Positions 45,357 to 53,722 of a stretch of DNA of 64,000 nt are shown piece by piece. Source of the stretch: an uncultured bacterium (GTDB taxonomy: Bacteria > Cyanobacteriota > Vampirovibrionia > Gastranaerophilales > Gastranaerophilaceae); NCBI GenBank assembly GCA_900551915.1, contig URXT01000004.1, positions 35,146 through 99,145 on the forward strand, in the 5' to 3' direction. Numbering within the stretch: position 1 is the stretch's first letter; the number at the start of each line of letters is the position of its first letter. The translations under genes and the position numbers were made by a program. A model generated the notes under the pieces. It had not been told where the DNA came from, ran no database searches, and worked only from the letters and a program-made list of their open reading frames with translations.

Positions 45357-45387
45357 TTAAAAAATAAGTAAAAGAAGGACAGAAAAA

Positions 45388-46563
45388 ATGAATATTGCAG
45401 ACAGTTTATATAAACTTTGGCAGTCAACGGGTATCGCAAACTTTGTGCAGCCTGTAGATCCGTCAATTACAAACGGGTTTGAACAATTCCTTCATCAATT
45501 CGGCTCACCGATTATGATTGTAATTTGTTTATTCCTTTTATGGCTTGGTATTAAAAAACAATTTGAACCGTTACTGTTAGTTCCGATTGCATTCGGCGGT
45601 TTGTTATCAAACATTCCGGTTGCAGGAATTGCAGAACCTAACGGATTTTTGGGAATTATTTATGAAGCAGGTATTCATAAAGGTTTGTTCCCATTGATTA
45701 TTTTCATGGGCGTTGGCGCAATGACAGATTTCGGACCGTTAATTGCGAACCCTAAAACTGCGCTTTTGGGTGGTGCTGCTCAGTTTGGTATTTTTGGTGC
45801 ATTGCTTTTAGCACTTTGCTGCTTCGGATTTACCTTGCCGCAAGCCGGTGCAATCGGTATCATCGGCGGTGCTGACGGTCCGACATCAATTTATGTTACA
45901 TCAAAGCTGGCTCCTGAGCTTCTGGGAGCAATTGCTGTTGCGGCATATTCTTATATGGCTTTAGTTCCGGTAATCCAGCCGCCAATTATGAAACTTTTAA
46001 CAACAAAAGCTGAACGTGAAATCCAAATGACTCAGTTGCGTGAAGTTACAAAACGTGAAAAAATTGTTTTTCCGTTAGTTGTGTTAGGGTTATGTATTAT
46101 TTTCTTACCTGACGCATGCCCGCTTGTAGGTGCATTGACCTTCGGAAACTTATGTAAGGAATGTGGCGTTGTAGAAAGATTGTCAGATACAATGCAAAAT
46201 GCCTTAATTAATATTGTAACAATATTTTTGGGGCTTTCAGTTGGTTCAAAATTATCATCTGACCAATTTTTAACAACACAAACTTTATTTATCTTGATTT
46301 TGGGTATTTTAGCATTTTCATTTGCGACAGCAGCAGGTGTAATTTTTGCTAAAATAATGAACTTGTTCTCAAAAGAAAAAATCAATCCGCTTATTGGTTC
46401 AGCTGGAGTTTCTGCTGTTCCGATGGCAGCACGTGTTTCTAACAAAGTAGGTTTGGAAGCAAACCCACAAAATTATTTGTTAATGCACGCGATGGGGCCA
46501 AATGTTGCTGGTGTAATCGGTTCAGCAGTTGCAGCTGGTATATTACTTGCACTTTGCAACTAA
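45388..46563 (+). CDS. oadB: Na+-transporting decarboxylase beta subunit
   Basis: 391 aa integral membrane pump. The conserved Asp motif [11 protein letters not shown] (Asp163), preceded by AGAIGII, is the Na+/H+ binding region of OadB, GcdB and MmdB proteins; [20 protein letters not shown] and the C-terminal [14 protein letters not shown] and [19 protein letters not shown] are also family-typical. It decarboxylates carboxybiotin on OadA and exports Na+. Start supported by GAAGGACAG. It is followed by a strong bidirectional terminator. Confidence 0.95.
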   Translation: MNIADSLYKLWQSTGIANFVQPVDPSITNGFEQFLHQFGSPIMIVICLFLLWLGIKKQFEPLLLVPIAFGGLLSNIPVAGIAEPNGFLGIIYEAGIHKGLFPLIIFMGVGAMTDFGPLIANPKTALLGGAAQFGIFGALLLALCCFGFTLPQAGAIGIIGGADGPTSIYVTSKLAPELLGAIAVAAYSYMALVPVIQPPIMKLLTTKAEREIQMTQLREVTKREKIVFPLVVLGLCIIFLPDACPLVGALTFGNLCKECGVVERLSDTMQNALINIVTIFLGLSVGSKLSSDQFLTTQTLFILILGILAFSFATAAGVIFAKIMNLFSKEKINPLIGSAGVSAVPMAARVSNKVGLEANPQNYLLMHAMGPNVAGVIGSAVAAGILLALCN

Positions 46564-46580
46564 TAATTCTTATTAATAAA

Positions 46581-46610
46581 AAAAGACCGCCTTTAAAAGC
46601 GGTCTTTTTT
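46581..46610. terminator. Bidirectional terminator between oadB and the convergent small-protein pair
   Basis: AAAAGACCGC (46581-46590) pairs with GCGGTCTTTT (46599-46608); A-rich on the left and T-rich on the right, so it can serve both strands. Confidence 0.85.
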
Positions 46611-46956
46611 ATATTGTTATATCGATTTCTTTTCCTATTCTGTCGAGTATTGGCTGGATTTTTTCACGTAATTCTGCTTTTTTGATTTGAGGATTTTTTT
46701 CTGTGATATTTTTTATTTCATCAGTGGCTTTTGCGATATCAGGATACTTTGATATAATTTTTCTGCCAATTTCCTGTGCAAAATATCTGTAACCTTTATG
46801 TCCGGTTGCTTTTATCGGTGTTGAATTAAGTGCATTTACTACTTCTTTGCAACCTTCTATTCCATCACTTTGAAAAATTTTTTGAGCCGTAACCTCAAGA
46901 ACTTTAGCAGTTTCCAGCCTTGCTCCAAAATTAATGTTTATATTATTGTTATACAT
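46609..46956 (-). CDS. Small unknown protein with N-terminal NFGAR tag
   Basis: 115 aa, not recognised, all-helical, no signal peptide or span. Starts MYNNNININFGARLETAKVL. It is paralogous to the preceding gene (46949): both have FG followed by a similar helix (LETAKVLEVT versus LPTMAVLEST) and both end in a GKEI motif (DRIGKEIDITI versus NKLGKEINLNV). The two genes overlap by 8 bases. Confidence 0.7.
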   Translation of the reverse strand: MYNNNININFGARLETAKVLEVTAQKIFQSDGIEGCKEVVNALNSTPIKATGHKGYRYFAQEIGRKIISKYPDIAKATDEIKNITEKNPQIKKAELREKIQPILDRIGKEIDITI

Positions 46957-47311
46957 TTAAATTAATCTCTTTGCCTAATTTGTTAACAATACTTTCTGCT
47001 ACAGCTTTGGTTGTTTCCCCTGTTTTATCAATTTTCATAATTTCCAGCAGTTTGTTTACAGGTTTTTGAAGCATGGGATTTTTATCCAATAAAATTTTAC
47101 CAGAAGAAATTAAACATAGAAAGCCGCATAATGGATCCCTGTTTAAATCGTTAATGTCTCTTTTTTCCATTTTTAAAACATTTTTAATTAGATTAACTCT
47201 GTCAGATTGGCTAACTTGTTTAAACATGTGTCCTGTCGTACTTTCAAGAACAGCCATTGTCGGAAGTTTGCATCCGAAGGATTGTGACGAGGGGGAATTT
47301 TGTATATTCAT
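46949..47311 (-). CDS. Small unknown protein with N-terminal QNSP...FG tag
   Basis: 120 aa. Starts MNIQNSPSSQSFGCKLPTM, with the IQNxP element also seen at 22019 and 35661 and the FG element. Mostly helical, with no signal peptide. First of a two-gene unit, behind AAAGGAGTC. Paralogue of the next gene (46609). Function unknown. Confidence 0.72.
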   Translation of the reverse strand: MNIQNSPSSQSFGCKLPTMAVLESTTGHMFKQVSQSDRVNLIKNVLKMEKRDINDLNRDPLCGFLCLISSGKILLDKNPMLQKPVNKLLEIMKIDKTGETTKAVAESIVNKLGKEINLNV

Positions 47312-47410
47312 TTTGACTCCTTTAAATTTTTCTATATGATATAAAAGCTATAAAATTTTTTTTTGCTATTTTGTTAATTTTTGTAATAAAATATTGTTTG
47401 AGGTTATTTT

Positions 47411-48025
47411 ATGAAAAAACTTTTTATATTAGGCTCCGGGCGTGGTGAAAATTTTGAAGCAATTGTAAAATATCTGAATTCCTCAAAAATTAGTTCTGAA
47501 ATCGAAATTACATGTCTTTCAGACAACCCGCACTCGGAGATTTTAAAGCGTGCGGAGGTGCTCGGAATAAAACATAAGTATTTGCCTTTTGAAGAAAATT
47601 TTGAGTTTTTTGCCGGTCATGATTTTGATTTGGCTGTTCTTAGCGGATACAGTAGAGAGCTTGATGCTGAAATCTTGCAGACAGGAACATTTTTAAATCT
47701 TCATCCTTCGCTTCTTCCAGCCTTTAAAGGACATGATGCGATTACGCGTGCTTTTCAGTCAGGTGTTAAAATCAGCGGCGTTACTGTACATTATTTAACA
47801 AATGAAATTGGAGGCGGCAAAATAATTGCTCAATATCCTGTTTTAATAGGCAATTTGACTCATTTTGACGAATTTGAGGAGTCAATTCGCAAGCTTGAAA
47901 ATCTTCTCTACCCGATTGTAATAGAAAAGGTTCTGGAGGATAAAGTTTTTGATTTTTCTGACTTATTTAGCGGCGGCTGCGGGGGAAATTCCGGCGGCTG
48001 TTCAGGATGCGGAGGCTGCCATTAA
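47411..48025 (+). CDS. PurN-like formyltransferase lacking the catalytic Asp, with a Gly/Cys tail
   Basis: 204 aa. The fold matches phosphoribosylglycinamide formyltransferase (10-formyl-THF dependent, purine synthesis): FILGSGRGENFEAIVKYL, then NLHPSLLPAFKGHDA with Asn96 and His98, and ISGVTVHYLTNEIGGGKIIA. In PurN the last motif carries the essential Asp (T-D-E-L-D-G-G-P); here Gly134 stands in its place and Lys follows the glycines. The last 18 residues are Gly/Cys-rich, with CSGCGGCH at the end, which could bind a metal. Either a weak or altered transferase, or a protein with a new role. No purine genes are adjacent. Confidence 0.75.
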   Translation: MKKLFILGSGRGENFEAIVKYLNSSKISSEIEITCLSDNPHSEILKRAEVLGIKHKYLPFEENFEFFAGHDFDLAVLSGYSRELDAEILQTGTFLNLHPSLLPAFKGHDAITRAFQSGVKISGVTVHYLTNEIGGGKIIAQYPVLIGNLTHFDEFEESIRKLENLLYPIVIEKVLEDKVFDFSDLFSGGCGGNSGGCSGCGGCH

Positions 48026-48104
48026 AAAATAATTAAAAAGAATTAGTGCATTTTTTTACCATGCGTTGTATAATTTTTATATAATTAAGCATGAGGGATT
48101 TTAT

Positions 48105-49340
48105 ATGTCGATTGATGATGCATTAGTAATGATTTTGGCTGGAGGCGAAGGCAAAAGACTTTATCCTTTGACTAAAGATAGGGCAAAACCTGCTGTTCCG
48201 TTTGGAGGAAGGTATCGAATTATAGATTTTGTCCTTAATAACTTTATTAATTCAGGTTTCTTTAAGATAAAAGTTTTGACACAGTACAAATCAGATTCGC
48301 TTAACAAACATATAACACGCGGCTGGGCTTTGTCTCCGTTTTTAAATCAGTATGTTGATTTAGCACCTGCGCAGATGAGAACAGGGTTAGACTGGTACCG
48401 TGGAACTGCTGATGCTATTTATCAAAATATTTTCCACATTACGGATGAAAATCCAAAGTATGTTTGCATTTTTGGCGGCGACCATATTTATAAAATGGAT
48501 GTTTCACAGATGCTTGATTTTCATAAAAGCAACAATTCTGACTTAACAATTTCAGCAATTCCTATTCCTATTGAAGAAGCTTCCGAGTTTGGTATTATTG
48601 AAGTTGATGAAAACTGGCGTTTAACAAATTTTGTTGAAAAACCAAAGTCAAAACCAAAATCCATTCCGGGAAATCCGAATATGTGTCTTGCTTCTATGGG
48701 TAATTATATTTTTGATAAAGAAGTTTTACTAAGAGCTTTGGATGAAGATTTTAATGTCGAAAGCTCAAGCCATGACTTTGGCAAAAACGTAATTCCAATG
48801 CTTTTGGCTGAAAATAAGCGGATTTTTGTTTATAATTTTGCCTCAAATACTTTTCCGGGGATGACAGATGCTGAACGCGGCTACTGGCGTGATGTCGGAA
48901 GTATCGATGCCTATTGGCAGGCAAATATGGATTTGCTTGACAGCGCACCGGAATTAAATTTATATTCACGGGAATGGCCGCTTAGAACATTTAACTATAA
49001 CTATCCGCCGGCAAAATTTGTCTGGTCAGAAGGCGACAGGGTCGGTATGGCAACAAATTCCATGGTATCTGAAGGCTGCATTGTTTCTGGCGGAGGACTT
49101 TCGAGGTGTGTTCTTTCTCCGCGTGTGCGTGTAAACAGTTACTCGCAGATTTCAGAAAGTATTTTGATGGAGAATGTTGATATTGGCAGATATTCACGCA
49201 TTAAACGCGCGATAATCGACAAAAATGTTGATATTCCGCCAAATACACGTATCGGCTTCAATCGTGAAGAAGACGAACGCCGCGGTTTTTATGTTTCCCC
49301 CGGCGGTGTTACGGTTGTTCCGAAGGGTGCAATTCTTTAA
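48105..49340 (+). CDS. glgC: Glucose-1-phosphate adenylyltransferase
   Basis: 411 aa. Makes ADP-glucose for glycogen synthesis. Seen: [20 protein letters not shown] (nucleotide loop), [74 protein letters not shown] and a C-terminal left-handed beta-helix with [12 protein letters not shown]. The ATG at 48105 follows AGGGA; the upstream reading from 48066 adds 13 non-family residues. No other glycogen genes are adjacent. Allosteric control is usual in the family but cannot be read here. Confidence 0.95.
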   Translation: MSIDDALVMILAGGEGKRLYPLTKDRAKPAVPFGGRYRIIDFVLNNFINSGFFKIKVLTQYKSDSLNKHITRGWALSPFLNQYVDLAPAQMRTGLDWYRGTADAIYQNIFHITDENPKYVCIFGGDHIYKMDVSQMLDFHKSNNSDLTISAIPIPIEEASEFGIIEVDENWRLTNFVEKPKSKPKSIPGNPNMCLASMGNYIFDKEVLLRALDEDFNVESSSHDFGKNVIPMLLAENKRIFVYNFASNTFPGMTDAERGYWRDVGSIDAYWQANMDLLDSAPELNLYSREWPLRTFNYNYPPAKFVWSEGDRVGMATNSMVSEGCIVSGGGLSRCVLSPRVRVNSYSQISESILMENVDIGRYSRIKRAIIDKNVDIPPNTRIGFNREEDERRGFYVSPGGVTVVPKGAIL

Positions 49341-49347
49341 TTTTGAT

Positions 49348-49779
49348 TTATAAAAAACGAGTCAAACACTTCAGTTTTTCCAGAATAGGGTAAAGTTCTT
49401 TGAACATTACAAATTGAGAAATTTTTCGAGTTTTCTTTGATGGATAGATTTCTTTCATGTTGGTTTGTAAATTTTCTAAAGCTGTTTTTATAATCGGGTG
49501 TTTTGCACCAAATATTTCTGATGAAAATTTGACATGTTGTGTCATAATTTGTCCGGCTAAATTTTTTTGACCGTTAGCCTTAAGATTATTTATATCATTT
49601 TTTAAAATTTTGTTGCAGTCTTTAATGCTTGATGTCAACTGATAAAGTGTAGCACGTGGATTGTGCGAACCCTTTTGATATATATTTGCAAGAGCAAGTC
49701 TTGCATTTGCCATGTCGCCATTAAGGTATGGGACATAAACTTTATTAATAAAATTGTTTTTAAATTCTTTGTATTGCAT
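49348..49779 (-). CDS. Unknown small helical protein
   Basis: 143 aa from the ATG at 49779, chosen because GGAGG stands 5 bases upstream; an alternative in-frame start 15 bases earlier would overlap the ribosome binding site. Helical, basic, with no signal peptide and no membrane span. Not recognised and without the FG tag. It lies tail-to-tail with glgC (7-base gap). Confidence 0.6.
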   Translation of the reverse strand: MQYKEFKNNFINKVYVPYLNGDMANARLALANIYQKGSHNPRATLYQLTSSIKDCNKILKNDINNLKANGQKNLAGQIMTQHVKFSSEIFGAKHPIIKTALENLQTNMKEIYPSKKTRKISQFVMFKELYPILEKLKCLTRFL

Positions 49780-49918
49780 TCTAACCTCCAACATTCTTTA
49801 AAAATATTCTGAATGTAAAAATTTGATAAAATATATACTAATTGTAAAATTTTTGTAATAATATTGATTTTGCAGGCAATTTTATACATTTACTATCTTA
49901 ATTGATTTGGGTAAACTT

Positions 49919-50503
49919 ATGTCAATATCAGGTATTACAAATTCTATAAGAAATGGCAGCCAGCGTCTTCAACAGGCGTTTTATGACTGCGTGCCAAATA
50001 GAATTGTGAACAGTGAAAAGTGGCAAAAACGTATTAAATGGGTAGGTTCTGAGATTTCATCTCCTGAAAACCGTTTGATTTTAGGTGTTACAGCCTTAAT
50101 GTCACAGCCCTTTATTGATGCTCATAACAAAAGCGTTGATGAAGATACAAGAAAAGTTTCAGTTTGCCGTACAATTGCGAAGATTGTTGCAGGAACTTTA
50201 ACCGGATATGCAATAAGAAAAGGATGTATTTCTGCTATTAACAAATGGTCTAAGCTTCCGACTTCAGTTGATAAAAACGGTCAGAAAATTAAGCTTACCA
50301 GTCTTAATACCTTCTTTTCGCCTACAAATGCATATTCAGATTTGACTGAACCCTTTAAGCAATACAGAAACGCATTAGGAACAATTGCGGCTCTTATGGT
50401 AATGACAGTTACCAACTTTTTGATTGATGCGCCATTGACAAAATACCTTACAAACAAATTTGTTGCCGCGTCAGGAGGTGTAAAAAATGAAACCTCTAAA
50501 TAA
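49919..50503 (+). CDS. Unknown membrane protein, first of an overlapping pair
   Basis: 194 aa from ATG 49919 (an in-frame TTG at 49907 is less likely). Hydrophobic stretches near residues ~75-95 (VCRTIAKIVAGTLTGYAI region) and ~150-172 (LGTIAALMVMTVTNFLI) suggest two spans. The second span ends in DAPLTKYLTNKF, comparable with QPINRWITHK and QPLNIYLTKK in the large paralogues at 33873 and 35661, so a distant relation is possible. It overlaps the next gene by 17 bases. Function unknown. Confidence 0.68.
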   Translation: MSISGITNSIRNGSQRLQQAFYDCVPNRIVNSEKWQKRIKWVGSEISSPENRLILGVTALMSQPFIDAHNKSVDEDTRKVSVCRTIAKIVAGTLTGYAIRKGCISAINKWSKLPTSVDKNGQKIKLTSLNTFFSPTNAYSDLTEPFKQYRNALGTIAALMVMTVTNFLIDAPLTKYLTNKFVAASGGVKNETSK

Positions 50504-51152
50504 TCTTGCTGAAATTGTTTCAAAAAAATTTATAAGCTGTAAAAATTATCTTTATAAAAATTACGGTGAAAATCCCGGTAAAATGCTTGTTCACACAGGA
50601 GTTTTAGGCTGGATTTTATCCTCTGCTGCACAGGTTGCAGCGGTTGTATTTAATGACAAAATTTCATCAAAAGAAAAGATGTTTCTGATTCCTCAGGAAT
50701 GTGCTGATGCAGCTGTTAATATTTTATCTTTTTATATTGTGACAAACTCATTTAAAGCAATCGGCTCAAAACTTGTTTCAACTGGAAAACTTGCAACTCC
50801 TAATATTAGAAAATATATTCAGAAAGCAGGACTTGAAGACAAAGCAGGAAAAGTTACAACTGATATAAAAAAAGATATGACCGGTGCCATCAGGCAGGAA
50901 TATACTGACTTCAAAAGCGGAGTCGATGTAATTACAAGTACGGTCGGCTCAATCATTTCCTGCAACTTGATTACGCCGGTTCTGAGAAACCAGTACGCGG
51001 CATCAAAACAAAAAGAAATTCTTGCAAAGCGCAATATGCAGAAAAATAATCCGGAACAGCCTGAAAAACCAAAGATTTTAAGGCCGTTGAGCATGGCTGA
51101 TTACCAGAAACTTGCTTCTTTAAAATTCTCGGGCGGGAATATGAAAGTTTAG
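50487..51152 (+). CDS. Unknown membrane protein, second of an overlapping pair
   Basis: 221 aa. Start fixed by GGAGGTG shortly before ATG 50487. Hydrophobic stretches near residues ~32-53 and ~70-90 (AADAAVNILSFYIVTNSF region) and ~150-168 (VITSTVGSIISCNLITPVL). A charged Lys/Gln-rich tail ends in LKFSGGNMKV, which contains an F-x-G element at the C-terminus. Overlaps the convergent anti-sigma gene by 4 bases. Function unknown; probably acts with its upstream partner. Confidence 0.68.
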   Translation: MKPLNNLAEIVSKKFISCKNYLYKNYGENPGKMLVHTGVLGWILSSAAQVAAVVFNDKISSKEKMFLIPQECADAAVNILSFYIVTNSFKAIGSKLVSTGKLATPNIRKYIQKAGLEDKAGKVTTDIKKDMTGAIRQEYTDFKSGVDVITSTVGSIISCNLITPVLRNQYAASKQKEILAKRNMQKNNPEQPEKPKILRPLSMADYQKLASLKFSGGNMKV

Positions 51153-51703
51153 AATATTAAAAGATTTGCAATTCCCAAAAGTGCAACTGCAACAATTACC
51201 GTGAAAATCGTCATTATCAGATAAAACGGATCAAGTTTATTTGTGTTGTGCATTGAATATATTTGACTGAGTACATTTTTTGAGAAATCTTCTTTTACAT
51301 TGTTTTTTGTTTTGTCAAAGGATGAGTGAAGAAGCCTTTTGAATGTATAAATGTCTTCTAAATCTTTTCTGGCAATTGGATTAGAAATTGCAATCTTTTT
51401 TATCCGCAGGTTTTCCTCATCTGTGAGTTCATTATCAATGTAGGCTGACAAATTCGATTTAAAATCTTCGTACTGTCTGTTTATATATGGATTGTCAGTG
51501 TCATCGTCTTCTTCAGAGTTAATTTTTTTTGAAATCTCCGTAAAGTTATTGACAAGTTTCTTTAATTTTTGATATTTTTCATAGCATTCAGGGCAAATGC
51601 TTAAATGATATTCAATATATTTTTTAAGCTGCTCGTTAAGCTTGTCTTCTACGTAAAAAGAGAGCAAAGCATTTACCTGATTACAAGTTAATTGTTTTTG
51701 CAT
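51149..51703 (-). CDS. Anti-sigma factor with zinc-finger-like motif and C-terminal anchor
   Basis: 184 aa. The N-terminal ZAS-type motif YHLSICPECYEKY gives His33, Cys37 and Cys40 (with Cys7 upstream), the pattern that binds the partner sigma factor. A second helical segment, NLSAYIDNELTDEENLRI, resembles another such module. One membrane span lies near the C-terminus (FYLIMTIFTVIVAVALLGIA). It follows the ECF sigma gene by 19 bases on the same strand, as cognate pairs do. It would hold the sigma factor at the membrane until a signal arrives. Confidence 0.85.
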   Translation of the reverse strand: MQKQLTCNQVNALLSFYVEDKLNEQLKKYIEYHLSICPECYEKYQKLKKLVNNFTEISKKINSEEDDDTDNPYINRQYEDFKSNLSAYIDNELTDEENLRIKKIAISNPIARKDLEDIYTFKRLLHSSFDKTKNNVKEDFSKNVLSQIYSMHNTNKLDPFYLIMTIFTVIVAVALLGIANLLIF

Positions 51704-51722
51704 GGCGTTCCTTTCTCTTACA

Positions 51723-52322
51723 TCAGATGTAAGCTTTCAATCCTTCCTGAAGTTTGCATCGTGCACGTGCAATACGGGATTTGACAGTCCCAACGCTGGA
51801 TTTTGTCGCGTGAGCAATTTCTTCATAGCTAAGGCCCTGAAGTTCTCTAAGCACTATTGCAATTCTAAACGGCTCAGGAAGTTTTTGGATTGCCTCCCTG
51901 ATTATTTTTTCAAGTTCATTTGAGATACATTTTTCCGGAGGCTTGCATTTTTTATCTGGAATAAGTGAGAGAAGATTAAAGGTCGAATTTTCGCAATCAT
52001 CTTCATCAATCGAAATCGTGTCAGGTTTGCGCGCTGATTTGCGGAGTTCATCATAAAATAAATTGGTAATAATTGTGTTTAACCAGCTTTTAAAATTTTT
52101 TGGATTTTTCAGATTAGCAATATTTTTAGCGACACGCATTAGCGCTTCTTGCGTCAAATCAGAGATATTTTCTCTCTTGTCAGTAAGATATGAAAATGCT
52201 GCAAAAACATTTTTTTGTTCTCTTTTTATTAATTCTTCAAGCGCTTTTAAATCGTTCTGCTGTGACAAAACGACAAGTTCTTCCAAAGACATTTTTTTAT
52301 ATTGCAGCTTGGAATCTGACAT
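51723..52322 (-). CDS. ECF-family RNA polymerase sigma factor
   Basis: 199 aa. Region 2 (about residues 25-95: FAAFSYLTDKRENISDLTQE, then LMRVAKNI and FKSWLNTIITNLFYDELRK) and region 4 (about 135-190: LPEPFRIAIVLRELQGLSYE, then EIAHATKSSVGTVKSRIARA) are both present, and there is no region 3, as in ECF sigmas. First gene of a unit with its anti-sigma factor. Its ribosome binding site lies partly in an inverted repeat (52331-52349). The regulon is unknown. Confidence 0.93.
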   Translation of the reverse strand: MSDSKLQYKKMSLEELVVLSQQNDLKALEELIKREQKNVFAAFSYLTDKRENISDLTQEALMRVAKNIANLKNPKNFKSWLNTIITNLFYDELRKSARKPDTISIDEDDCENSTFNLLSLIPDKKCKPPEKCISNELEKIIREAIQKLPEPFRIAIVLRELQGLSYEEIAHATKSSVGTVKSRIARARCKLQEGLKAYI

Positions 52323-52330
52323 ATATTTCT

Positions 52331-52349
52331 CCTTACCTTAATAGTAAGG
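52331..52349. promoter_or_regulatory. Inverted repeat overlapping the ribosome binding site of the ECF sigma gene
   Basis: CCTTAC-CTTAATA-GTAAGG. On the minus strand the second arm continues into AAGGAG, the ribosome binding site 7 bases before the ATG, so folding could hide it; it could equally be a protein-binding site. Confidence 0.45.
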
Positions 52350-52433
52350 AATATTTGCCTTGAATAACTTGCGCAAATGCTTATAGTCACCGGGTTATCT
52401 TTTTTGCTGAAGAAGTATAATCAAATAGTGAAA

Positions 52434-53675
52434 TTATTCAGCCGAAATGTATCCGCGCAATGCAGTGTAGGCGGCAACATAAGGCGACGAAAGATAAATA
52501 AAGCCTTTTGTATTTCCCATTCTGCCCTGGAAGTTTCTGTTCTGAGTTGCAAGACAAACTTCATCGTCAGCCAGTGTTCCTGCATGAACTCCGACGCAAG
52601 GCCCGCATCCCGGCGGCAAAATTGCTGCATTTGCTTCTACAAAAATATTAATCAAACCTTCATCAAGCGCTTTTAAGTAAACTTCTTTTGATGCCGGACA
52701 AATCAAAAGCCTTACATCAGGATTAGCCTTCTTGCCTTTCAAAATTTCGGCAACAATTCTCAAGTCTTCAATTCTTCCGTTTGTGCATGTTCCGATAAAT
52801 ACCTGGTCAACTTTGATTTTGTCCAATTCCTCAACTGCTTTTGTATTATCAACAGTATGCGGGCATGAAACCGTGTGTTTTATGTCTTCAGCGTTGATTT
52901 TTATAATTCTTTCATAAACAGCGTCTGTGTCCGGTTTAAGAGTTCTAAACTTATCTTCACGGGCATGTTTTTTTAAATATTCTTTTGTTTTTTCATCAGC
53001 AACAAAAAGTCCTGCTTTTGCGCCGGCTTCTACAGCCATGTTTGCAAGTGTAAACCTTTCTGACATTTCCATATTTTCAATTGTGTCTCCGCAGAACTCC
53101 AAGGCTCTGTAGGTTGCGCCGTCAGCTCCGATAAGTCCGATTAAGTGAAGCATCAAATCTTTTGAACAAATTCCTTTTTTGAATTTGCCTGTAACTTCAA
53201 TTTTAAACGTTTGCGGAACCTTAAGCCAGGTTTTTCCAAGCGCCATTGCGACCGCAATGTCAGTTGAGCCCATGCCTGTTGCGAAAGCTCCGAGCGCACC
53301 GGATGTGCAGGTGTGCGAATCTGCTCCGACAAGAATTTCACATGGATTTACAAAAGTCTCAATCAATCTCTGATGGCAGACTCCGGCTCCTACGTCAGAA
53401 AGCACTGCCCCGTATTCTTTAGAGAATTCGCGCAAAACCGTATGAGTGTTTGAAAGCTCTTTTCGCGGGCTTGGAGATGCGTGGTCAATGAATAGAATTG
53501 TTCTTTCAGGATTGTTTAGTTTTTCTTTCCCGAGTTTTTTGAATTCCTGAACCGTCAACGGTCCTGTGCCGTCCTGAACTGCGCAAACATCAACATTTGC
53601 AATTACAAGTTCGCCGGCTTTTACGCTCCGTCCGGCATGTTCTGATATTATTTTTTCAGCTAAAGTCTGACCCAT
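52434..53675 (-). CDS. leuC: 3-isopropylmalate dehydratase large subunit (LeuC/HacA family)
   Basis: 413 aa aconitase-superfamily protein that isomerises 2- to 3-isopropylmalate with a small LeuD subunit (not in the window). The three 4Fe-4S cysteines lie in ADSHTCTSG, IGTCTNGRIEDL and PPGCGPCVG; the N-terminal MGQTLAEKIISEHAGR is that of the shorter LeuC/HacA type (about 420 aa). Start supported by AAGGAGAT. It follows a LeuA/homocitrate-synthase family gene by 47 bases, so the pair could work in leucine synthesis or in a homocitrate chain. Confidence 0.9.
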   Translation of the reverse strand: MGQTLAEKIISEHAGRSVKAGELVIANVDVCAVQDGTGPLTVQEFKKLGKEKLNNPERTILFIDHASPSPRKELSNTHTVLREFSKEYGAVLSDVGAGVCHQRLIETFVNPCEILVGADSHTCTSGALGAFATGMGSTDIAVAMALGKTWLKVPQTFKIEVTGKFKKGICSKDLMLHLIGLIGADGATYRALEFCGDTIENMEMSERFTLANMAVEAGAKAGLFVADEKTKEYLKKHAREDKFRTLKPDTDAVYERIIKINAEDIKHTVSCPHTVDNTKAVEELDKIKVDQVFIGTCTNGRIEDLRIVAEILKGKKANPDVRLLICPASKEVYLKALDEGLINIFVEANAAILPPGCGPCVGVHAGTLADDEVCLATQNRNFQGRMGNTKGFIYLSSPYVAAYTALRGYISAE

Positions 53676-53722
53676 GATATCTCCTTATTTTGCAATTATT
53701 TTAGCATAAAAGTTATTGTTAT

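Noticed and set aside
52434..53675. Aconitase or homoaconitase as the primary call
   Set aside because: At 413 residues it is far shorter than aconitase and has the LeuC/HacA N-terminus; neighbours favour isopropylmalate dehydratase.
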